Source of the DNA: an uncultured Actinomycetes bacterium
GTDB taxonomy: Bacteria > Actinomycetota > Actinomycetes > Nanopelagicales > Nanopelagicaceae
Direction of reading: 5' to 3'
Length of the DNA stretch: 10,663 nt
Assembly (NCBI GenBank): GCA_903901905.1
Contig: CAIUSQ010000143.1
Location: 1 to 10,663 of the forward strand
The position numbers and the translations under genes are program-made. Below, one piece after another: positions 4,813 through 10,663 of this stretch. The notes beneath the pieces were generated by a model. The model was given only the letters and a program-made list of their open reading frames with translations, was not told where the DNA came from and did no database searches. Position 1 is the stretch's first letter. Each line of letters starts with the position of its first letter.

Positions 4813-6120
4813 ATGTGGTCATCCTCGGTTAAAACTGGAGAGCAACTCTCTATCTCTGGAATCTCTGCGAAAGATCTAGCAAAAGAGTTTGGCACTCCTG
4901 CATTTTTTATTGATGAATCAGATTTTCGCAGCCGAGCTTTAGATTGGAACACCGCACTTTCGAATGCATTTGAATCTAATGCCGGAACGGTTTATTACGC
5001 AGCAAAGGCATTTATCTGCACTGAAGTTGCCCGTTGGATCAAAGATTGTGGAATCGGAATTGATGTGTGCACTGGTGGAGAATTGGCAGTTGCGCTTGCA
5101 GCAGGAATAGATCCTGCAAAGATAGAGCTTCACGGTAACAATAAATCAGTATCTGAAATCCAAAGAGCTGTCGATGCAGGAGTGGGAATAATCGTTCTCG
5201 ACTCGCTGTATGAAATTGAACGAGTTGCTACCGCAGCTCTAAAGGTTGGAAAAACTCAAAAAGTACTGTTGAGAATTACACCAGGCATAGATACTCACAC
5301 TCACCAATCCATTGCAACGGCCCATGAAGATGTGAAGTTTGGATTCTCTATTGCAAGCGGTGCAGCATGGACTGCAATTGAAGATGTGCGTAATCACTCA
5401 AACATGGAACTTCGTGGCTTTCATGCACACATTGGCTCACAAGTTTTTGGCTATGAAACATTCCAACTTGCTGCAGAGCGCTTGATCAATCTTCTTGCAA
5501 AATATCGTGACGAGTTCAAATCAGAACTTCCAGAGCTAGACCTTGGCGGGGGATATGCAATCGCATATCTGCCTGGTGATAAAACTGTAGATCCTTCACA
5601 GGCATTACATGCACTTGCATCTGCGGTTAAGAAAAACTGCGAAGCCAACAAATTAGCCATCCCTAAGATTTCTATTGAACCAGGGCGATCGATTGTCGGA
5701 CCATCAATGTTTACGCTCTATGAAGTAGGCACCGTTAAGGATGTAACTCTTGAAGATGGTTTGCATAGAAATTACATCTCTATCGATGGCGGAATGAGTG
5801 ACAATATTCGTCCATCACTCTATGGTGCTAAATACACAACTGTTTTGGCTAATCGAACAAGCACCGCGCCGAGCATTTCATCTCGATTAGTTGGTAAGCA
5901 TTGTGAGACTGGAGACATTCTTATTCGAGAGATTGATTTACCTAGTGACATCGTTCCTGGTGATTTATTGGCAGTTCCAGCAACTGGTGCATATGGTCGA
6001 AGTCTGGCAAATAATTACAACCATGTTCCAAGGCCCCCTGTAATTGCTGTAAAAGATGGAAAAGCACGTGTAATTGTCCGCCGAGAAACTGAGGCTGACT
6101 TACTTGGCCTAGATATTTAA
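4813..6120 (+). CDS. lysA: Diaminopimelate decarboxylase
   Basis: This PLP enzyme decarboxylates meso-2,6-diaminopimelate to L-lysine, the last step of lysine synthesis and a drain on the peptidoglycan precursor. Its 435 residues are typical. The fold-type III alanine-racemase-like barrel is visible with the PLP lysine Lys65 in YYAAKAF, then HGNNKS (107-112), HAHIGSQ (204-210), the phosphate-binding GGGYA (245-249) and EPGRSIVG (289-296). The C-terminal beta domain has IDGGMSDNIRPSLYGA (324-339), the active-site Cys364-Glu-Thr-Gly-Asp from the partner subunit, and GAYG (392-395). The start is supported by GGAGAGG (4798-4804), eight bases before the ATG. The gene follows argS by three bases, the standard actinobacterial pairing. 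The domain order and CETGD motif argue against ornithine/arginine decarboxylase relatives. Confidence 0.96.
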   Translation: MWSSSVKTGEQLSISGISAKDLAKEFGTPAFFIDESDFRSRALDWNTALSNAFESNAGTVYYAAKAFICTEVARWIKDCGIGIDVCTGGELAVALAAGIDPAKIELHGNNKSVSEIQRAVDAGVGIIVLDSLYEIERVATAALKVGKTQKVLLRITPGIDTHTHQSIATAHEDVKFGFSIASGAAWTAIEDVRNHSNMELRGFHAHIGSQVFGYETFQLAAERLINLLAKYRDEFKSELPELDLGGGYAIAYLPGDKTVDPSQALHALASAVKKNCEANKLAIPKISIEPGRSIVGPSMFTLYEVGTVKDVTLEDGLHRNYISIDGGMSDNIRPSLYGAKYTTVLANRTSTAPSISSRLVGKHCETGDILIREIDLPSDIVPGDLLAVPATGAYGRSLANNYNHVPRPPVIAVKDGKARVIVRRETEADLLGLDI

Positions 6121-6153
6121 CGCCGTCCTACCCATCTGTGAAAGAATAGGCCC

Positions 6154-7449
6154 ATGAATTCGGGCGTTAAAACAATCTCAATTGGAATGCTTGGCTGCGG
6201 AGTTGTTGGCAGCCAAGTCGCCCGCCTGCTTCAAGATGATCAGCAGGAACTTTCAGAGCGCTCTGGTGCTCATCTTGTATTGAGCAAAGTTGGAGTCCGA
6301 TCAGCAGGTGCACGCCCTGGAGTAGATGCATCTTTGATAACTACTGATCTTGCCTCAATTGTTAATGATCCTGCTATAAATATTGTGATTGAAGTTATGG
6401 GTGGAATCGAACCTGCCCGGACTTTGATTTTAGAAGCGATTAAGAATAAGAAATCTGTAATCACTGCCAACAAGGCGTTACTTGCAACTCATGGACACGA
6501 ACTCTTTAATGCTGCAGATGAAGCAAAAGTAGATCTCTACTATGAAGCCGCAGTAGCTGGTGCAATTCCAATTATCCGCTCTATGCGCGAATCTTTAGCT
6601 GGCGATCAGATCACTCGAGTTATGGGAATTGTGAATGGAACTACTAATTACATTTTGACCAAGATGCATGAAGAAGGCCGCGCCTTTGAAGATGTTTTAA
6701 AGGAAGCACAGGCTTTAGGTTATGCAGAAAGCGATCCAACAGCAGATATTGAAGGCCATGATGCCGCGGCCAAGGCTGCCCTGCTTGCAAGCCTTGCATT
6801 TCACAGCACTGTCACAATTGATGAGGTCTACACAGAGGGGATCTCAAATATTTCTAGTGAAGATGTTGTTGCAGCAAAATCCATGAATAGCGTGATTAAG
6901 TTGCTTGCGATTGCAGAGTTAACAGTTAAGGATGAAATATCAGTCCGTGTTCACCCAGTAATTTTGCCTTTATCTCATCCGTTAGCATCAGTTCGCAACG
7001 CATTCAATGCTGTCTACGTTGAATCTGAATCTGCCGGACAGTTGATGTTCTACGGTCGAGGAGCAGGTGGCGCACCAACTGCGTCAGCAATTTTGGGTGA
7101 TTTAGTTGCAGTAACACGACATGCCGCTTATTCAACAGTGGGATACGGCGAATCTGATTATGCAGATTTAGATATTGCTCCAATTGGTGAAGTGAAGTCG
7201 CAGTTTTTTGTTCGACTCCATGTTGCAGACAAGTCAGGTGTATTAGCTTCTATTGCTTCCACTTTTTCATCTGAAAATGTATCAATCCAAACTGTTCGAC
7301 AAGCTGGTCTTGGCGAAGATGCAGAACTTATTGTTGTTACACATGCAGCATCAGAGGATGCATTAGATGCTTGTGTTGATAGGTTACGAAAGTTAGAGAT
7401 TGTGCGTAAAGTCGAAAGTGTTATTCGTGTTGAAGGAGCACACACCTAA
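6154..7449 (+). CDS. hom: Homoserine dehydrogenase with C-terminal ACT domain
   Basis: The enzyme reduces aspartate semialdehyde to homoserine with NAD(P)H, the branch point to threonine and methionine. Its 431 residues match the monofunctional actinobacterial/Gram-positive type. The dinucleotide-binding motif GCGVVG is at residues 14-19. [13 protein letters not shown] (102-114) and [11 protein letters not shown] (161-171) are family signatures. [19 protein letters not shown] (189-207) carries the catalytic pair expected at Asp203 and Lys207. An ACT domain (about 351-425, [18 protein letters not shown]) is the usual site of threonine feedback inhibition; the regulation is inferred from the family. 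The 33-bp gap after lysA has no clear Shine-Dalgarno. A weak AAGAAT six bases before the ATG could be a second, leaderless start. The stop overlaps the thrC start by one base, indicating coupling. Confidence 0.96.
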   Translation: MNSGVKTISIGMLGCGVVGSQVARLLQDDQQELSERSGAHLVLSKVGVRSAGARPGVDASLITTDLASIVNDPAINIVIEVMGGIEPARTLILEAIKNKKSVITANKALLATHGHELFNAADEAKVDLYYEAAVAGAIPIIRSMRESLAGDQITRVMGIVNGTTNYILTKMHEEGRAFEDVLKEAQALGYAESDPTADIEGHDAAAKAALLASLAFHSTVTIDEVYTEGISNISSEDVVAAKSMNSVIKLLAIAELTVKDEISVRVHPVILPLSHPLASVRNAFNAVYVESESAGQLMFYGRGAGGAPTASAILGDLVAVTRHAAYSTVGYGESDYADLDIAPIGEVKSQFFVRLHVADKSGVLASIASTFSSENVSIQTVRQAGLGEDAELIVVTHAASEDALDACVDRLRKLEIVRKVESVIRVEGAHT

Positions 7450-8528
7450 TGGGTATCTTTAAAAAACAGGGTGCACATCAATGGCGTGGTGTAATTGAAG
7501 AGTATCGACACAGACTTCCAGTCAGTGCAAAGACTCCGGTTGTCTCCCTGCGCGAGGGTGGGACACCACTTATTTATGCATGCAACTTGTCCGAGATATT
7601 AGGAAATGATGTTTGGATAAAGTACGAGGGATTAAATCCAACTGGATCATTTAAAGATCGCGGAATGACAATGGCGATTTCAAAGGCAGCAGAAGATGGT
7701 GCAAAAGCTGTCATCTGTGCATCAACTGGAAATACTTCAGCCTCAGCTGCTGCGTATGCAGTTAAAGCCGGGATGCGCCCAGCTGTTTTAATCCCAAAAG
7801 GAAAAATTGCAATGGGCAAGTTGGCCCAGGCAGTTATTCATGACTCCACTATTTTGCAGGTTAACGGAAACTTTGATGACTGTTTAACACTAGCTAAAGA
7901 GCTCTCAGAAAACTATCCAGTTGCCCTAGTTAACTCTGTAAATCCATATCGAATTGAAGGACAAAAAACTGCAAGTTTTGAGGTCGTGGATCTTTTGGGT
8001 AATGCCCCAGACATTCACGCTTTACCTGTTGGAAATGCAGGAAATATCACTGCATATTGGAAAGGCTACAAAGAGTATTACAAAGACAATATGTCTGAGA
8101 AACTACCAATGATGTATGGCTTTCAAGCAGCAGGTGCTGCTCCAATCGTTAAGGGCAAAATTGTTAAGAATCCAGAGACAATTGCTACAGCAATTCGAAT
8201 CGGAAATCCTGCTTCTTGGCAGCAAGCTATTGAAGCTCGAGATAGTTCCGGCGGAGTAATCGATGCTGTAACTGACCGAGAAATCCTTTCGGCATATCGT
8301 CTAATTGCCGCTAAAGAGGGAATTTTCGTTGAGCCATCTTCTGCGGCCGGACTTGCTGGGCTTTTAAAGTACAAAAAAGCAGGAAAGTTGCCTCAAGGTA
8401 AAACTATTGTGATCACTGTGACAGGCCATGGACTTAAAGACATTCCTTATGCCCTTGATTCTGCAAAAAAGCCCGTAGTGGTTCCAGTAAATGCAAAAGT
8501 TGCTGCAAAAGCATTAGGACTTGCATAA
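7449..8528 (+). CDS. thrC: Threonine synthase
   Basis: This PLP enzyme converts O-phosphohomoserine to L-threonine and phosphate, the last step of the pathway. Its 359 residues fit the short threonine synthase class found in actinobacteria and bacilli, not the roughly 430-residue class. Visible motifs are REGGTPL (35-41), [15 protein letters not shown] with the PLP lysine Lys69, [14 protein letters not shown] (91-104), [13 protein letters not shown] for phosphate binding in mid-protein, and [12 protein letters not shown] near the C-terminus. The ATG overlaps the hom stop by one base (TAATG), and a GGAG at 7435-7438 lies ten bases upstream. It is therefore translated from the hom message. thrB follows after a single base. 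Confidence 0.96.
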   Translation: MGIFKKQGAHQWRGVIEEYRHRLPVSAKTPVVSLREGGTPLIYACNLSEILGNDVWIKYEGLNPTGSFKDRGMTMAISKAAEDGAKAVICASTGNTSASAAAYAVKAGMRPAVLIPKGKIAMGKLAQAVIHDSTILQVNGNFDDCLTLAKELSENYPVALVNSVNPYRIEGQKTASFEVVDLLGNAPDIHALPVGNAGNITAYWKGYKEYYKDNMSEKLPMMYGFQAAGAAPIVKGKIVKNPETIATAIRIGNPASWQQAIEARDSSGGVIDAVTDREILSAYRLIAAKEGIFVEPSSAAGLAGLLKYKKAGKLPQGKTIVITVTGHGLKDIPYALDSAKKPVVVPVNAKVAAKALGLA

Positions 8529-8529
8529 A

Positions 8530-9459
8530 ATGAAACCGACATTTAAAGCACAACCAATTCAAGTTCAGGTTCCTGCATCAAGTGCCAACTTGGGTCCTGG
8601 CTTTGATTGCCTTGGATTAGCGCTTAATATTTATGATCGATACATCGCACAAGTTATGGATGAGCCAGGCTTTGATGTTGATGTCACTGGTGAAGGTGCA
8701 GAAAATGTTCCAACAACTGATAAGAATTTAGTTATTAAAGCAATGTATAAAGGTTTTGATTTTTTGGGAGGACGCCCCCGCGGAATAGCACTTCGCCAAC
8801 TCAATGTGATTCCACATGGGCGCGGACTTGGTTCATCTGCTGCAGCAATTGTCGGTGGACTCTTTTTGGCTCGCTCTTTAGTACTTGGTGGTCAAGAAAA
8901 AATGTCACTGGAAGCAATGCTAAATATTGCCAATGAAATGGAAGGCCACCCAGATAACGTTTCAGCTGCAATTTTTGGAAATGCAAATATTGCCTGGCAA
9001 GAAAATCAGCGTGGTTCAGTAATTGCACAGTCATTAAACTTTGAAGTTGATCCAAGAATTAGCGCACTGGCCTTTATCCCGGCTACAGAGTTTTCAACAT
9101 CTAAAGCTCGAAAAATGTTGCCAGAGAGCATTCCTCATATTGACGCAGTCCGTAATTCATCGAATACAGCCGTATTGGTCCAAGCGTTGCAAAGTCGACC
9201 AGATTTGTTGCTGGGTGCGACCCAGGATTATTTGCATCAAAGTTATCGCCAAGATGCGATGCCTCACTCATTTGCCCTAATGACAAAACTTCGAAGCGCA
9301 GGGGTTGCAGCCTTTATCTCCGGTGCCGGCCCATCAGTTTTGGTGCTTCGCACAGGGGCAGAAGATGAGGCGGTAGAACTAGAAAGAGCGGCAGGTGAGC
9401 GCTTTGTCATGCGTACATTAGGAATTTCTCGCACAGGCGTAACTGCAATTTCTGCTTAA
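8530..9459 (+). CDS. thrB: Homoserine kinase
   Basis: This GHMP-superfamily kinase uses ATP to phosphorylate homoserine to O-phosphohomoserine, the substrate of the preceding ThrC. Its 309 residues are typical. The N-terminal substrate motif is VPASSANLGPGFDCLGLAL (14-32). The ATP-binding motif 2 is PHGRGLGSSAAA (95-106). MEGHPDNV (137-144) and the C-terminal GHMP motif SGAGPSVLVL (264-273) follow. I start at ATG 8530, one base after the thrC stop; a TTG at 8521 in the same frame would add only three residues inside thrC. AGGA at 8516-8519 lies ten bases before the ATG. It is the last gene of the argS-lysA-hom-thrC-thrB run. No clear intrinsic terminator follows. Confidence 0.95.
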   Translation: MKPTFKAQPIQVQVPASSANLGPGFDCLGLALNIYDRYIAQVMDEPGFDVDVTGEGAENVPTTDKNLVIKAMYKGFDFLGGRPRGIALRQLNVIPHGRGLGSSAAAIVGGLFLARSLVLGGQEKMSLEAMLNIANEMEGHPDNVSAAIFGNANIAWQENQRGSVIAQSLNFEVDPRISALAFIPATEFSTSKARKMLPESIPHIDAVRNSSNTAVLVQALQSRPDLLLGATQDYLHQSYRQDAMPHSFALMTKLRSAGVAAFISGAGPSVLVLRTGAEDEAVELERAAGERFVMRTLGISRTGVTAISA

Positions 9460-9461
9460 TT

Positions 9462-9491
9462 TTGCGAATTACGGCTTTGCACTGCTAACCT
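9462..9491 (+). promoter_or_regulatory. Candidate promoter for rho
   Basis: TTGCGA (9462-9467, 4/6) and TAACCT (9486-9491, the same -10 hexamer as the argS candidate) are 18 bp apart, predicting a start near 9498 and a leader of about 160 bases. A second possible -10, GATAAT (9534-9539, 5/6), has no recognisable -35. Either choice leaves rho with a long leader. Confidence 0.3.
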
Positions 9492-9497
9492 TTACTC

Positions 9498-9656
9498 ATC
9501 TGAACGGCTCATCTAGCAGCCAGTAACACATCAGATAATCACAGCAAAAAATCCACGGCTTACGCAGTTTTTAATCTAGTCGGTTGAAATCCAGTCGGTA
9601 CAAACCAATCGGCTCTTTTGATTAGATAAAAAACCGAAGCCAATAGCGAAAAGAAA
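9498..9656 (+). other. Leader region of rho with short repeats and possible hairpin
   Basis: No gene is supported in the 197-bp gap. Three related heptamers occur at 14-15 bp intervals: AGTCGGT at 9578-9584 and 9593-9599, and AATCGGC at 9607-9613. GGCT (9611-9614) and AGCC (9638-9641) could close a loose A/T-rich hairpin just before the rho start. TAGCAG (9514-9519) can pair with CTGCTA (9482-9487), but no T-tract follows, so I do not call a terminator. Function is unknown. Confidence 0.25.
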
Positions 9657-10663
9657 ATGATGACAACAGAGATAGAACCAGTACGCTCAAACAGTCCAGA
9701 GCTTGCAGCAATGACCCTTCCTAAGTTGAAGACGGTCGCAACACAGTTAGGTGTTGAAGGCGCGGCGAAAATGAAGAAGGACGCGTTAGTTGATGCGATT
9801 GCGGGATTGCAAGCAAAAAATCGTGAAGAAGCAAAGGCCGAACGTGAAGCCCGCCGCGAAGCACGTAATAACCGCAAAAAAGATTCTAAGCCAAAAGGTA
9901 ATTCCCAAGATTCTGACGATGAAGAAGACTCAGCACCATCGTCAAACAATGATCGTGGAGGTCGTGATCGATTCGATCGTAATGATCGTCAGGGTCGCAA
10001 TCGCAACCGTGACCGCAATCGTGATCGTGGACCAAGAGAAGAACGCGAACCAGTATTGAGCGAGGATGATGTTCTTGTTCCTGTTGGGGGTCTACTAGAT
10101 ATTCTCGAAAGTTATGCATTTATTCGAACTGGTGGATATTTGCCAGGTCCAAACGATGTTTATGTTTCATTGCAGCAAGTTCGAAAGAATGGACTGCGTA
10201 AAGGTGATGTTGTTACAGGACAAGTTCGCCAACCTCGTGAAGGTGAGCGCAAAGAGAAATTTAATGCGCTGATTACTCTTGAAACAGTTAACGGGGTTAC
10301 ACCTGATGAGGCACGCAATCGCGTTGAGTTTGGAAAACTTACTCCTTTGTATCCACAGGAGCGTCTGCGTCTTGAAACAGAACCAAACATTCTTACTACT
10401 CGCGTTATTGATCTGATTGCGCCAATCGGTAAAGGTCAACGCGGACTAATTGTTTCTCCTCCGAAGGCTGGAAAGACAATGGTTCTACAGTCGATTGCTA
10501 ACGCAATTACAACGAATAATCCAGAGTGTCACTTAATGGTTGTTCTAGTTGATGAGCGTCCAGAAGAAGTAACAGATATGCAACGCTCTGTTAAGGGTGA
10601 AGTTATTGCATCAACTTTTGACCGTCCAGCCGATGACCACACAACAATTGCAGAGCTTGCAAT
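9657..10663 (+). CDS. rho: Transcription termination factor Rho, N-terminal part (3' truncated by window edge)
   Basis: Rho is the hexameric RNA-dependent ATPase/helicase that ends transcription on unstructured RNA. 335 residues are visible and the frame stays open to the edge. Residues 16-50 (LAAMTLPKLKTVATQLGV...) form the Rho N-terminal helical domain. Residues about 55-132 are a low-complexity insert: first Glu/Arg/Ala-rich, then acidic (DSDDEED), then Arg/Asn/Asp repeats. The cold-shock-like RNA-binding domain follows (138-210) with ESYAFIRTGGYLPGPNDVYVS. The ATPase core begins with GLIVSPPKAGKT (Walker A, 263-274) and continues with VVLVDERPEEVTDMQRSV (295-312). ATG 9657 is chosen because an in-frame stop lies at 9627-9629; ATG 9660 is adjacent and equally possible. 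The Shine-Dalgarno is poor (AAAGAAA). Rho after thrB is the conserved actinobacterial order. Confidence 0.96.
   Translation, partial: MMTTEIEPVRSNSPELAAMTLPKLKTVATQLGVEGAAKMKKDALVDAIAGLQAKNREEAKAEREARREARNNRKKDSKPKGNSQDSDDEEDSAPSSNNDRGGRDRFDRNDRQGRNRNRDRNRDRGPREEREPVLSEDDVLVPVGGLLDILESYAFIRTGGYLPGPNDVYVSLQQVRKNGLRKGDVVTGQVRQPREGERKEKFNALITLETVNGVTPDEARNRVEFGKLTPLYPQERLRLETEPNILTTRVIDLIAPIGKGQRGLIVSPPKAGKTMVLQSIANAITTNNPECHLMVVLVDERPEEVTDMQRSVKGEVIASTFDRPADDHTTIAELA
9949..10031 (+). repeat. Low-complexity GATCGT/CGCAAT-type repeat inside rho
   Basis: Degenerate hexamers such as GATCGT, GGTCGT and CGCAAC recur in frame and encode Arg-Asp/Arg-Asn pairs (about Rho residues 98-125). GATCG alone occurs at least six times here. 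The stretch stays in frame, so it is part of the protein and not an insertion that breaks it. Repeat slippage could vary its length between strains. Confidence 0.6.

Noticed and set aside
8521..8529. Upstream TTG start for thrB.
   Set aside because: It would add three residues inside thrC. The ATG at 8530 has a better-placed AGGA and the usual homoserine kinase N-terminus.
9482..9519. CTGCTA/TAGCAG inverted repeat after thrB, as an operon terminator.
   Set aside because: The stem is only six bp with a 26-base loop, and no T-tract follows.
9560..9949. A 129-codon minus-strand reading frame with a Ser-rich start.
   Set aside because: It lies antisense to the start of rho, and its Ser/Phe-rich composition is what the complement of the rho low-complexity insert would give. 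rho has clear family motifs.
9790..10059. An 89-codon plus-strand frame rich in Lys, Val and Ile.
   Set aside because: It is a shifted frame of the rho insert, with low-complexity composition and no start signal.

Overview
The window looks like chromosomal DNA of a low-GC, streamlined freshwater actinobacterium of the acI / Nanopelagicales type (Planktophila or Nanopelagicus relatives). Three things point there: the C-terminal part of an actinorhodopsin-type proton pump; the gene order argS-lysA-hom-thrC-thrB-rho, which is the classic actinobacterial order also seen in mycobacteria; and an A+T-rich, tightly packed layout with short intergenic gaps. This assignment is an inference from gene content, not a database result.

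Layout. Positions 2-361 (+) hold the end of the rhodopsin gene, closed by a strong hairpin. Positions 452-703 (+) encode a small, unrecognised hydrophobic protein that may be made from a leaderless transcript. It converges on metY (813-2123, -), an O-acetylhomoserine sulfhydrylase with its own terminator at 713-757. Upstream of metY, on the same strand, lies a SAM-I/SAM-IV-type riboswitch (2216-2317) with a leader that can mask or expose the metY ribosome binding site. Further right on the minus strand are a lysine-tailed helix-hairpin-helix protein (2479-2814) and tRNA-Leu(UAG) (2950-3030), which has a good promoter. From there everything runs on the plus strand: argS, lysA, hom, thrC and thrB, nearly abutting. 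A 197-bp gap follows, then rho, which runs off the right edge.

How the genes work together. The window carries final or near-final steps of all three branches of the aspartate family. LysA makes lysine. Hom makes homoserine, which ThrB and ThrC turn into threonine. MetY turns O-acetylhomoserine into homocysteine for methionine. Two layers of end-product control are visible: a C-terminal ACT domain on Hom and a SAM-sensing RNA on metY. argS and rho are the housekeeping genes that flank the cluster in actinobacteria.

I found no mobile element, CRISPR array, phage gene or defence system. This is mostly an ordinary, conserved chromosomal region. The best material for a second look is the metY riboswitch expression platform, the leaderless-start signature, the two small unrecognised genes, and the low-complexity segment of Rho.
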